Shown piece after piece: positions 16,486 to 24,415 of a stretch of 64,000 bases of DNA (position 1 is the first letter of the stretch; each line of letters begins with the position of its first letter). The notes beneath the pieces are model-generated. The model was given only the letters and a program-made list of their open reading frames with translations, was not told the DNA's origin and did no database searches. This stretch comes from CBFHSF01 sp965658445 (GTDB lineage: Bacteria > Bacteroidota > Bacteroidia > Flavobacteriales > Schleiferiaceae). The position numbers and the translations under genes were made by a program. The DNA lies in assembly GCA_965658445.1 (NCBI GenBank), contig CBFHSF010000004.1:1-64000 (forward strand), given 5' to 3'.

Positions 16486-17304
16486 ATGCCTAATAATCTA
16501 TTAGAGGGAAAAAGAGGAATTATCTTTGGTGCCCTCAATGAAAGTTCAATTGCTTGGAAAGTTGCCGAAGAAGCACATGCTCAAGGGGCAAAATTTGTTT
16601 TGACCAATGCACCCATCGCCATGAGAATGGGCGAGATCAATGCTTTGGCAGAGAAAACGGGAAGTCAAGTAATTCCTGCAGATGCTACCAGCATGGAGGA
16701 TTTAGAAAAGCTCTTCACAGAGTCAATGGAAATCTTAGGAGGCCCTCTTGATTTTGTTCTTCACTCCATCGGTATGTCCGTAAACGTAAGAAAGGGAAAA
16801 CACTATACAGAACTCAACTACGATTGGTTGGAAAAAGGATGGGACGTTTCTGCTGTTTCTTTCCACAAAGTGCTGCAAACTGCGTATAAATTAGACGCCA
16901 TGGCAGAGTGGGGTTCCGTAGTTGCCTTGACCTACATGGCGGCACAAAGAACCTTCCCTGATTACAATGATATGGCTGACAACAAGGCCTACCTGGAGTC
17001 AATCGCTCGTTCTTTTGGATACCACTACGGTGTGAAGAAAAACGTTAGAGTCAATACGATTTCTCAAAGTCCAACGCCAACTACAGCGGGATCTGGAGTA
17101 AAAGGTTTTGATGGATTTATTGAGTACGCTGAGAAGATGTCTCCTCTTGGGAACGCAACCGCATTGGATTGTGCTCATTATGTGATCACCATGTTCTCTG
17201 ATTTGACCAAGCGCGTTACCATGCAGAACCTATACCACGACGGTGGATTTAGCAATGTAGGGGTTAGCGATATGGTTATGGACAAGTTTATGAGCGAAGA
17301 ATAA
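16486..17304 (+). CDS. fabI: Enoyl-[acyl-carrier-protein] reductase FabI
   Basis: NADH-dependent reduction of enoyl-ACP, the last step of each fatty acid elongation cycle. It is an SDR-type fold of 272 residues. The nucleotide-binding start GIIFGALNESSIAW is the FabI variant of the glycine motif, and the catalytic Tyr-x6-Lys pair is in PDYNDMADNKAY. The sequence TATATTTACCGC about 35 bases upstream is one base off the -7 consensus. It is closed by the terminator at 17334. Confidence 0.94.
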   Translation: MPNNLLEGKRGIIFGALNESSIAWKVAEEAHAQGAKFVLTNAPIAMRMGEINALAEKTGSQVIPADATSMEDLEKLFTESMEILGGPLDFVLHSIGMSVNVRKGKHYTELNYDWLEKGWDVSAVSFHKVLQTAYKLDAMAEWGSVVALTYMAAQRTFPDYNDMADNKAYLESIARSFGYHYGVKKNVRVNTISQSPTPTTAGSGVKGFDGFIEYAEKMSPLGNATALDCAHYVITMFSDLTKRVTMQNLYHDGGFSNVGVSDMVMDKFMSEE

Positions 17305-17333
17305 TCGCCCAAAAAATAATTTAGACCTCATGT

Positions 17334-17362
17334 AAACGCCCGAGCCACTTCGGGCGTTTCTA
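17334..17362 (+). terminator. Terminator between fabI and the CAP gene
   Basis: Perfect ten-base arms AAACGCCCGA (17334-17343) and TCGGGCGTTT (17350-17359) around a six-base loop. The T-tract is weak (TTTCTATTTT). It ends only a few bases before the next start codon. Confidence 0.75.
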
Positions 17363-17366
17363 TTTT

Positions 17367-17966
17367 ATGAACAAGTTCAACCTACATATCCTTTTCGCGC
17401 TATTTTTCTGGGTTTCTTCGAATTCCTTTGTGAAGTCTAAGTGGTCGCCCAAGCAAATGAAGGCTGCCAACACAGCGGTTAATGCCAATTATTTAAATGC
17501 CGTAGAAAAGGAAACGGTACTTTATTTGAACTTGGCCCGGTTGTATCCTCAAAATTTTTCTGACTTTGAAGTGAAGCCCTATACCGGTACTCCCAAATAC
17601 GGTGATTACGTGGCCAAGTCGCCCTACAAAAAATCACTTCTTAAACTGCTTAAAAAGCAAAAGCCACTAAAGGCCTTGCAACCCGATCAAAAACTGTCCA
17701 AGTCTGCCCAGTGTTTTGCTACAGAACAAGGGAAGACGGGCTATGTTGGACATACGCGTCAAGGGTGTCCAAGGGCCGGGAATGGTGAGTGCTGCTCCTA
17801 TGGCATGAGTACGGGGAAGGACATTGCCATGCAATTCCTCATTGACCACAACGTACCCGGTGAAGGTCATCGTGAGATGATCTACATGAATCAGTTTACG
17901 AAAGTAGGGGTGGGAACTTATTCTCACACGCAATACCAACATTGTGCCGTTGTGGAGCTAAAGTAG
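17367..17966 (+). CDS. Secreted CAP (SCP/PR1) domain protein
   Basis: A 199-residue protein with an N-terminal hydrophobic signal (residues about 5-22) and a C-terminal CAP-superfamily domain. Family-like features are LSKSAQCFATEQ, VGHTRQG, the glycine/cysteine-rich GNGECCSYG and the EGHREMIYMNQFTKVGVGT segment. Cysteines in the domain suggest disulphides outside the cytoplasm. Its molecular role is unknown, as for most bacterial CAP proteins. The ATG is seven bases after the fabI terminator stem, leaving no room for an ordinary separate promoter. Confidence 0.78.
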   Translation: MNKFNLHILFALFFWVSSNSFVKSKWSPKQMKAANTAVNANYLNAVEKETVLYLNLARLYPQNFSDFEVKPYTGTPKYGDYVAKSPYKKSLLKLLKKQKPLKALQPDQKLSKSAQCFATEQGKTGYVGHTRQGCPRAGNGECCSYGMSTGKDIAMQFLIDHNVPGEGHREMIYMNQFTKVGVGTYSHTQYQHCAVVELK

Positions 17967-18081
17967 TTTGGTGAGGTTGGAGGCTGCTTGAATAGCTTAG
18001 ATATCCGACCTAAATTGAATACCTTAGGGAATTCGATTCGATATATTCACTTCAGCAACTATAATCTACAACGTCTTGAAA

Positions 18082-19224
18082 ATGTGGCAACGCCGGATTT
18101 TGACCTTCCTAAAATGGACTTTTATCGTCATTAGTATTCCCTTGCTCCTGGGTGCGGTATTTATGTGGACCAGTCCTCAGTTTGGAGGTGTTCCTTCGGA
18201 CGAGGACATCGTTCGCTATGAAAGTTCTGGTCACTACAACAAGGAGAAAGAGATTTTTGAGAATCTAGAGAATACCTCCATGGATATCTCGCTTTCTGAT
18301 ATGCCTCAAATGCTGTCTGAGTGGTTTAGGGGCGACAGTCAAGCAGAGCCTCCCTTTGAGTTGCCCATGGAGTTTCCAGGTCCTGAAAACTTGGGGGATT
18401 CCAGTTTTCACTTTATTTGGTTTGGCCATTCTGCCCTTTGGATGTCATTAGGAGGAAAGTCTATTTTGATAGACCCCATGCTTACAGAGGTTCCAGCGCC
18501 CCATTCAATGTTGGGCCCCTCTCGATTCAATCCCAAAGTTCCCATAGAAATTGAGGATCTTCCTCATTTAGATTACGTTTTGATTTCTCACGATCACTAC
18601 GATCATTTGGATTATAAAACCATCGTTCAAATCGCGGAAAAGACCGATTTGTTTCTGGTTCCTCTAGGAGTAGGGATGCATTTTATAAGCTGGGGGATTC
18701 CCGATGAGAAGATTCTTGAATTGAACTGGTGGGATACCTTTCTGTCTGATGACCTTCGCTTTGACTTTGTGCCTAGCCGGCATTTCTCGGGGCGTGGCCT
18801 TGCCGATAGAAATACAACGCTTTGGGGCGGTTGGACCCTTCGTAACGAGGAATACAATCTCTTCTTTACTGGGGATGGTGGTTATGGAGATCACTTTAAG
18901 TCCATTGGTGATTCCCTCGGACCCTTTGATATTGCTTGGATAGAATGTGGTCAGTACAATCCGCTGTGGGCTCAAATTCACATGATGCCTGAACAGTCCG
19001 TCCTAGCAGCCCAAGACGTAAAAGCAAAACGAATGATGCCCATTCATTGGGGTGCGTTTTCTCTTGCACCACATGCTTGGGACGATCCTGTCCTGAGGGT
19101 AACAACCGCCGCAAAAGAAAAGGGGATGCCCATTGGTGTTCCCATTATGGGGCATATCAATCGATTGGATTCTGTACGCTCTGCAGAATGGTTAACCTAC
19201 AACCCTTGGTGGGTAGAAAAATAG
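18082..19224 (+). CDS. Membrane-anchored NAPE-PLD-like metallo-beta-lactamase-fold hydrolase
   Basis: A 380-residue protein with one N-terminal transmembrane segment (about residues 8-30) and a metallo-beta-lactamase fold. The metal motif HDHYDHLD, the later GDGGYGDH and the C-terminal PIHWGAF are intact. The long form with SRHFSGRG and WIECGQYNP is typical of the N-acylphosphatidylethanolamine phospholipase D/UlaG-like branch. The actual substrate is not shown. It is paralogous to the gene at 20216. An alpha/beta hydrolase lies between them, three bases after this stop. ATG 18082 is preferred to TTG 18076. Confidence 0.82.
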   Translation: MWQRRILTFLKWTFIVISIPLLLGAVFMWTSPQFGGVPSDEDIVRYESSGHYNKEKEIFENLENTSMDISLSDMPQMLSEWFRGDSQAEPPFELPMEFPGPENLGDSSFHFIWFGHSALWMSLGGKSILIDPMLTEVPAPHSMLGPSRFNPKVPIEIEDLPHLDYVLISHDHYDHLDYKTIVQIAEKTDLFLVPLGVGMHFISWGIPDEKILELNWWDTFLSDDLRFDFVPSRHFSGRGLADRNTTLWGGWTLRNEEYNLFFTGDGGYGDHFKSIGDSLGPFDIAWIECGQYNPLWAQIHMMPEQSVLAAQDVKAKRMMPIHWGAFSLAPHAWDDPVLRVTTAAKEKGMPIGVPIMGHINRLDSVRSAEWLTYNPWWVEK

Positions 19225-19227
19225 ACA

Positions 19228-20184
19228 ATGACCATGAAGAAATGGGGAAAGCGCATTGCCGTGTTATTTGTGATTTCTGTTTTGGGATGGATGGTCTATG
19301 TAGCCTGGACTCAGCCTCCTATTGTTCAAGGTAAACATGAATACAACATAACCTATAAGGAAGGGAAGTCCATGGATATTTACTATCCCACAAAAAGAAT
19401 AGGGGAAACCAGCCCTGTGGTATTCTTCATCCATGGAGGCGGTTGGATTGCCGGCAGGAAGGAGTCCATCAATATGAATCGATTCAATGGAGCCATCAGC
19501 ACGTTGCGCTCCGAAGGATTTACCGTTATCAGTCCGGCCTACACATTGGCCACTCCCGAGAGGGGAGCGTTTCCCGACTGTATTCAAGACGTTATAGACG
19601 CTATTGACTATTCGGTCATGCGATCGGAAGAATTTAGATTGGACACCACCCGAATGGGCATTTTTGGTGAATCTGCAGGGGCTCACATCGCCATGATGGT
19701 CGGATTTGGAGGGGGCGTCGACTCTTTTCCAAAAATCCCAAAAATGGATTACGTTGTGGATGTTTACGGTCCTACCAATCTTCATGAAATCTACAGAACA
19801 CCATTGGTGGATTCACTGGAGGTATGGGCCTCCAAATTGCCAGAATCCCTAAGGGGTAGGGCGGATTTAGCCCAACAAATCATTGGGTTTAATCCCAAGG
19901 AAGACACCGCGAAGGCCTACAGAATTATGGACTTCTATTCACCCATTCGATACGTGGATGCCCAATCTCCACCTACGTTGATAGTACAGGGTGAAGCCGA
20001 TATCGTGGTTCCTCCTGCGCAGAGTTATCAGTTGGATTCCGCGCTCAATCAAAACCGCGTGAACTACAAAACGTTGTATCTGCCGGGAGTTAATCACGCC
20101 TTTATTGGAGCGACCTCTAACCAGAGAAATGAAATTCAAAATACGATTTCCCACTTTGTTCTTACGCATTATGTGGTAGAATAG
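19228..20184 (+). CDS. Membrane-anchored alpha/beta hydrolase (esterase/lipase family)
   Basis: A 318-residue hydrolase with an N-terminal membrane anchor (residues about 8-27). The oxyanion-hole motif HGGGW is at 69-73, the nucleophile Ser149 lies in GESAG, and the likely acid and base are Asp in VQGEADIVV and His in PGVNHAF. This is the hormone-sensitive-lipase/carboxylesterase type. It starts three bases after the first NAPE-PLD-like gene and ends 31 bases before the second, so all three probably share a transcript and a lipid or ester substrate. The specific substrate is unknown. Confidence 0.82.
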   Translation: MTMKKWGKRIAVLFVISVLGWMVYVAWTQPPIVQGKHEYNITYKEGKSMDIYYPTKRIGETSPVVFFIHGGGWIAGRKESINMNRFNGAISTLRSEGFTVISPAYTLATPERGAFPDCIQDVIDAIDYSVMRSEEFRLDTTRMGIFGESAGAHIAMMVGFGGGVDSFPKIPKMDYVVDVYGPTNLHEIYRTPLVDSLEVWASKLPESLRGRADLAQQIIGFNPKEDTAKAYRIMDFYSPIRYVDAQSPPTLIVQGEADIVVPPAQSYQLDSALNQNRVNYKTLYLPGVNHAFIGATSNQRNEIQNTISHFVLTHYVVE

Positions 20185-20215
20185 CCTCAGAATAAAACCA
20201 TCAAACCCTATCAAT

Positions 20216-21268
20216 ATGAGCAAGAGATTTAAGAGACAGTTTGGAGGAAAGATGACCCCTCGTTGGGAAGAAAAATATACCAAATCACCACAGTGGGACC
20301 GTAAGAAGTTTGTCAACACATTAGAGACCAAACTCGAAATCAACTGGAAGACCTTGCCAGGGCTCATTGTAGATCAGATTAAAAAAGATCCCAATCGCTC
20401 ACCTCATAATCCCATTGAAGTTCCTGCTTTTGATCAAGAACGTTGGAGCGCTTTAGACCAAGGGTATTGTTGGATGGGGCATTCTGCTGCACTTTTAAAA
20501 ATGGGAGGGAAGACCCTTTGTGTTGACCCTATGTTAGGGCCAGATACCGCGCCCATTTCGCCGACAAAGAACCCGAGATTTTGGGAGAATTCATTGGAGT
20601 ACGCCAGTAAGCTTCCTCAGATTGATGCGGTTTTTATCACCCATGATCACTACGATCACCTGGATATGGATTCTATAGATACCATTGCCCCCAAAGTTTC
20701 TAATTGGTTTGTTTCCCTAGGAGTAGCCCGTCACCTAATTGCATGGGGTATTCCAGAAGAAAGCATTGTGGAATTGGATTGGTGGAATTCTACTGAGTGG
20801 GAAGGAATTCGAATTACGGCAACGCCCAATCAACATTTTTCCGGTCGTGGTTTGTTAGATAGAACCAAGAGCCTTTGGTGTGGTTGGGTTTTGGAAACCG
20901 AAGATTTCAAACTTTATTGGAGCGGTGATGGCGGCTATGGACCTCATTTTAAAGAAATAGGCGAGAAGCTAGGTCCCTTTGATTTTGGATTTATTGAATG
21001 TGGCCAGTACAATCCCAATTGGCACGCCATTCACATGTACCCCGAAGAATCGGTTCAAGCCGCATTGGATACGGGATGTAAAAAGGCCGTTCCCGTGCAT
21101 TGGGGTGGTTTTGTTCTCGCGCTTCACTCTTGGACAGACCCAGTAACTCGTTTTGTAGCTCAAGCCGAAAAAGACAATCTCCACATAGCCACTCCTAGAA
21201 TTGGCGCCATTCACAGTTTTGATGTAGAGGTTAGAGAGGAGTGGTGGAATCCAGGAACTTGGCACTAG
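20216..21268 (+). CDS. Soluble NAPE-PLD-like metallo-beta-lactamase-fold hydrolase
   Basis: A 350-residue paralogue of the protein at 18082, sharing THDHYDHLD, QHFSGRGL, SGDGGYGPH, IECGQYNPNW and PVHWGGF. It lacks the N-terminal membrane segment, so it is predicted to be cytoplasmic while its two upstream partners are membrane-bound. All metal ligands look intact. The last five codons and the TAG stop fall within a heptamer repeat (GGAACTT GGCACTA GGGACTG), so its C-terminus is written in repeat sequence. Confidence 0.84.
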   Translation: MSKRFKRQFGGKMTPRWEEKYTKSPQWDRKKFVNTLETKLEINWKTLPGLIVDQIKKDPNRSPHNPIEVPAFDQERWSALDQGYCWMGHSAALLKMGGKTLCVDPMLGPDTAPISPTKNPRFWENSLEYASKLPQIDAVFITHDHYDHLDMDSIDTIAPKVSNWFVSLGVARHLIAWGIPEESIVELDWWNSTEWEGIRITATPNQHFSGRGLLDRTKSLWCGWVLETEDFKLYWSGDGGYGPHFKEIGEKLGPFDFGFIECGQYNPNWHAIHMYPEESVQAALDTGCKKAVPVHWGGFVLALHSWTDPVTRFVAQAEKDNLHIATPRIGAIHSFDVEVREEWWNPGTWH

Positions 21269-21334
21269 GGACTGGGGACTGGGTTTCCTATTTCCTGCTC
21301 CTAGTACCTAGTTCCAAGTTCCCAATCCCTAATC
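21254..21334. repeat. Inverted pair of heptamer arrays at the end of the hydrolase gene
   Basis: Left half in register from 21254: GGAACTT, GGCACTA, GGGACTG, GGGACTG, GGTTTCC. Right half from 21300: CCTAGTA, CCTAGTT, CCAAGTT, CCCAATC, CCTAATC. Segment 21254-21276 pairs with 21300-21322 at 20 of 23 positions, giving a long imperfect hairpin. The stop codon of the hydrolase (21266-21268) is inside the left half. Confidence 0.75.
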
Positions 21335-21340
21335 CAATAA

Positions 21341-21370
21341 AAAAAGCCCCTCTTTTCAGAAGGGCTTTTT
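21341..21370. terminator. Two-way terminator between the hydrolase gene and tRNA-Met
   Basis: AAAAAGCCC (21341-21349) pairs with GGGCTTTTT (21362-21370), with a further TCT/AGA pairing inside. T-tracts are present on both strands, longer on the minus strand (about eight T). It can end the minus-strand tRNA transcript and the plus-strand hydrolase operon. Confidence 0.85.
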
Positions 21371-21375
21371 GCCTG

Positions 21376-21449
21376 TAGCGAAGACGGGAGTTGAACCCGT
21401 GACCTCAGGGTTATGAATCCTGCGCTCTAACCAACTGAGCTACCTCGCC
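21376..21449 (-). tRNA. tRNA-Met (CAT anticodon), elongator type
   Basis: A 74-base cloverleaf on the minus strand, with acceptor GGCGAGG/CTTCGCT (two G-U pairs), D arm GCTC/GAGC, anticodon loop TTCATAA with CAT at 21415-21413, T arm ACGGG-TTCAACT-CCCGT and discriminator A. CCA is not encoded. Base 31-39 is an A-C mismatch. The anticodon stem lacks the three G-C pairs of an initiator tRNA. A tRNA-Ile2 (lysidine) with CAT is a less likely alternative. Confidence 0.9.
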
Positions 21450-21690
21450 ATTTGCGGTGATTTCTCGCATACAACCAGTGTGTTTTGAGTAACCACGTCC
21501 TCGATTGGGGTGGCAAATATAAATCAAAATCCTTTTTTGTCAACTCATTTCAAATAAATATTTCAGGAATGTAAAATTTGCCTCTTTTGAGGGGTTTAAA
21601 AGGTTGAAAAATGTAGTATATCCTTTATTTTTTGGGGTTGTACGGTTTAGATTTTTATATATATTGCGAGCATTCAAGTAATAATACAGC
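21450..21690. other. Intergenic, no feature recognised except AT-rich upstream DNA
   Basis: This separates the divergent tRNA-Met and START-like gene. It is strongly AT-rich toward 21650-21665, with TTTTTATATATATTGC, which may be the START-like gene's promoter but does not fit TAnnTTTG. No open frame or hairpin of note was seen. Confidence 0.5.
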
Positions 21691-22080
21691 ATGTCAGATA
21701 AAATCAAATACGAACTCGAATTTCCTGTAAAAGCTTCTCCTAAGATGCTTTTTCCCTTCTTGTCAACGCCCAGTGGATTAAGTGACTGGTTTTGTGATGA
21801 TGTAAACAGTAGAGGTGAGCGATTCACTTTCTTTTGGGGTGACTCAGAAGAGACGGCTAAGCTCGTTTCCAAAAAAGCAGAGAAGCACATTCGCTTTCGC
21901 TGGGAAGATGATGAAGAAGAAGGCAACAAGGCGTATTTTGAGTTCAAGATCGTTGTTGACGACTTAACAAACGATGTTTCCCTTATTGTAACCGATCACG
22001 CTGAAGAGGACGAGATTGAAGAATCTAAGCTCCTTTGGAATAGTCAAGTACACGATTTACTCCACACCATCGGTTCGTAA
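21691..22080 (+). CDS. START-like/SRPBCC-fold protein
   Basis: A 129-residue soluble protein with the helix-grip pattern of START/AHSA1-like domains. The N-terminal YELEFPVKASPKMLFPFLSTPSGLSDWF resembles the opening strand and helices of that fold, and a C-terminal helix (ESKLLWNSQVHDLLHTIG) closes the pocket. Such proteins bind hydrophobic ligands, but the ligand is unknown. The protein is very acidic in its second half. It starts a plus-strand run with the PAP2 (three bases downstream) and GT39 genes. Confidence 0.8.
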   Translation: MSDKIKYELEFPVKASPKMLFPFLSTPSGLSDWFCDDVNSRGERFTFFWGDSEETAKLVSKKAEKHIRFRWEDDEEEGNKAYFEFKIVVDDLTNDVSLIVTDHAEEDEIEESKLLWNSQVHDLLHTIGS

Positions 22081-22083
22081 ACC

Positions 22084-22716
22084 ATGAAAACCCCAAATCC
22101 CTTTTTCGTTCTAACCGCCATTGCGTGGTCCATCATAGGTGTGTTACTCATGACTTTTGATAGAACGGAAATCCAAATGGCTTTTGACGCCCAACACAGT
22201 TCATGGGGCGATTCTTTATTTCCATGGGTTACGCACTTGGGGGATGGCGCCATTTTCACTTTGGGATTGATCTTTCTTTTTGTTAGATACCGTTCATTCT
22301 TTGCGGTGTTGTTCAGTGCCTTGCTTACGTTAATCATTGCAGGTACGCTAAAGAATTTTGTATTTGGGGGGACTCCAAGACCGGCAAAGTACTTTCCAGA
22401 GGGAATGCTGCACTTTGTAGAAGGTGTGGACATGCATATGGTCAATAGTTTTCCGAGTGGACACACGATGGCCGCATTTGCCTTTTGGGGTATTTTGGCA
22501 TTAATTGTCCCCAATGACAAGCTTCTCTGGAAGATTTTCTTCTTTATTATTGCTATTTTAGTAGGTATTAGCCGCGTTTATTTACATCAGCATTTCTTAA
22601 TTGATGTATGGGCGGGAATGGCTTTGGGTCTGACCATCGCCTATATGAGTTCGTTCCTAGGCAATCGCATTTCTGCTCCATGGGCAGATGGCAAGATTTC
22701 TCTGGGACAGAAATAA
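22084..22716 (+). CDS. PAP2 family membrane phosphatase
   Basis: A 210-residue protein with about five to six membrane segments. The phosphatidic acid phosphatase signature is complete: K-x6-RP in KNFVFGGTPRP, PSGH in NSFPSGHTMA, and SR-x5-H-x3-D in SRVYLHQHFLID. Members dephosphorylate lipid phosphates such as undecaprenyl pyrophosphate or phosphatidylglycerophosphate at the membrane's outer face. The following GT39-type transferase uses polyprenyl-linked sugars, which makes a polyprenyl phosphate substrate plausible. Confidence 0.9.
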   Translation: MKTPNPFFVLTAIAWSIIGVLLMTFDRTEIQMAFDAQHSSWGDSLFPWVTHLGDGAIFTLGLIFLFVRYRSFFAVLFSALLTLIIAGTLKNFVFGGTPRPAKYFPEGMLHFVEGVDMHMVNSFPSGHTMAAFAFWGILALIVPNDKLLWKIFFFIIAILVGISRVYLHQHFLIDVWAGMALGLTIAYMSSFLGNRISAPWADGKISLGQK

Positions 22717-22722
22717 GTATTC

Positions 22723-24381
22723 ATGGGTAAGTTTTTTTCTACCAGTGCTTGGTATTTTGCCTTGCTATCAGCCATTTTCTTTCTTCCCTTTTTAGGAGGC
22801 GTTCATCTATTTGATTGGGATGAAATCAATTTTGCTGAGATAGCTCGTGAGATGATTGTTACGGGAAATTACCTGGAGCCTCACATCGACTATGAAGTCT
22901 TTACAGAGAAACCACCGCTTTTCTTTTGGTTGCAATCTGGTGCCATGAACCTCTTTGGAGTGGGGGAGTACGCTGCGAGATTTCCAAATGCCCTTTTTGG
23001 AATCTTCTCCTTGCTGCTGATTTACTTGATTGGAGCCAGAATTCACACCCCTAGATTTGGGTTTTTCTGGGCCTTGTTCTACATAGGAAGCACATTACCT
23101 CACCTATACTTCAAGTCCGGAATTATTGATCCCGTTTTCAACTTTTTCATTTTCTTGGGAATCTACGGTCTGATTCTTCACAGCTGGAAAAAGACCCCTG
23201 TCAACTCCGTTTCTCTTTCTAAGACTTCGACGTATTACTTGTTGATGGCTGGGCTGGGAACCGGATTGGCCATACTTACCAAAGGGCCTGCAGCCTTTAT
23301 TATTACAGCTCTAGTGCTGGGAGTAGTGTTTGTATCAAAGCGCTTTACCTTCTTTATTTCGCCCTTAAACTTTATAGTATACTGCGCCATTACTCTAGGC
23401 GTAACAGGAGTGTGGTACGGAATTGATTTTATCGTAAACGGTCCTACCTTCTTTATTGAGTTTACACTGAGACAATGGGCTCTTTTTAGCACGCCTGATG
23501 CAGGTCATGGAGGATTTCCCGGATATCATTTTGTGGTGTTACTCGTAGGGTGTTTTCCCGCCTCAGTATTTGCTTTAAAATCTTTATTCTCTCGAGAAAG
23601 AGACCCTGAGAAGAAGGATATGACGCTCTGGATGAAGTCCTTGTTCTGGGTGGTTCTGATTCTATTCACCATCGTGAAATCAAAGATAGTACACTATTCT
23701 TCCATGGCGTACTTTCCGTTAACTTATTTGGCGGCAAGTACCGTGATGTCTTGGATTGAGGGTAGGATAGAGTGGAAGCGCTGGATGTCCATTACCTTGG
23801 GTGTAATCGGTAGTTTGGGGATTTTGGTAACGGCCTTACTTCCTCAATTAGGAAGAGATATAGAATCCTTGCGCCCCCTGATGAAGAACGATCCTTTTGC
23901 GGCCGCCAACTTGGATGCTGAAGTCGTTTGGACGGGCTGGGAATCCCTCGTGGCCCTAACTCTTGTCGTTGGGTTTATCATGTTCTTTAAGCTCAAGAAA
24001 AACGCTCCCAATCGGGCCGTAAAGTGGTTGGCCTTCTCCAACGCACTGTGGGTTCAATTGACTTTAGTCTTCTTTATTGCCAAGATTGAAGGATACAGCC
24101 AACGCGCTCATATTGAGTTTTGGGAAGATCAAGTAGGGAAGGATGTCTATGTGACCACGTATGGATTTAAGAGCTATGCTCCTCTTTGGTACGCTCGTGT
24201 CATGCCCCATGACAATGAAAATTACCCCGACAAGGATTGGATGTACGAAGGCGACATCGACAAGCCCGTTTTACTTTCTTGTAAAATCAACCAGGTGGAG
24301 GAGTTCAGGGAAAAATACCCTGAATTTGAAGAGCTTTACAACAAGAATGGTTTTTACTTCTTTATTCGAAAGCCGCAGTAA
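22723..24381 (+). CDS. GT39/ArnT-like membrane glycosyltransferase
   Basis: A 552-residue integral membrane protein of the dolichyl/undecaprenyl-phosphate sugar transferase type (GT39/ArnT/PMT_2). The periplasmic acidic motif DWDEINFAEIAREM follows the first membrane segment, and EKPPLFFWLQ is the second characteristic loop. About ten to twelve hydrophobic helices follow, with a small C-terminal soluble part. It is expected to transfer a sugar from a polyprenyl phosphate carrier to a lipid or protein outside the inner membrane. The facing GT2 gene encodes the type of enzyme that makes such donors. Confidence 0.87.
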   Translation: MGKFFSTSAWYFALLSAIFFLPFLGGVHLFDWDEINFAEIAREMIVTGNYLEPHIDYEVFTEKPPLFFWLQSGAMNLFGVGEYAARFPNALFGIFSLLLIYLIGARIHTPRFGFFWALFYIGSTLPHLYFKSGIIDPVFNFFIFLGIYGLILHSWKKTPVNSVSLSKTSTYYLLMAGLGTGLAILTKGPAAFIITALVLGVVFVSKRFTFFISPLNFIVYCAITLGVTGVWYGIDFIVNGPTFFIEFTLRQWALFSTPDAGHGGFPGYHFVVLLVGCFPASVFALKSLFSRERDPEKKDMTLWMKSLFWVVLILFTIVKSKIVHYSSMAYFPLTYLAASTVMSWIEGRIEWKRWMSITLGVIGSLGILVTALLPQLGRDIESLRPLMKNDPFAAANLDAEVVWTGWESLVALTLVVGFIMFFKLKKNAPNRAVKWLAFSNALWVQLTLVFFIAKIEGYSQRAHIEFWEDQVGKDVYVTTYGFKSYAPLWYARVMPHDNENYPDKDWMYEGDIDKPVLLSCKINQVEEFREKYPEFEELYNKNGFYFFIRKPQ

Positions 24382-24390
24382 GCAAGTCTT

Positions 24391-24412
24391 TCCAAGACTA
24401 CGATGTCTTGGA
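24391..24412. terminator. Hairpin filling the gap between convergent GT39 and GT2 genes
   Basis: TCCAAGAC, six-base loop, GTCTTGGA: a perfect eight-base stem inside the 34-base interval between two convergent stop codons. There is no T-tract on either side, so it is terminator-like rather than a classical intrinsic terminator. Confidence 0.5.
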
Positions 24413-24415
24413 GTC

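Noticed and set aside
19264..19785. 173-codon minus-strand open frame
   Set aside because: It lies wholly within the alpha/beta hydrolase gene, whose catalytic motifs show that the plus strand is coding.
21376..21449. Initiator tRNA-fMet
   Set aside because: The anticodon stem lacks the three consecutive G-C pairs, and the first pair is G-U rather than the initiator's mismatched C-A type.
22044..22520. 158-codon minus-strand open frame
   Set aside because: It is antisense to the PAP2 gene with complete phosphatase signatures, and has an unusual Lys/Met/Asn-rich translation.
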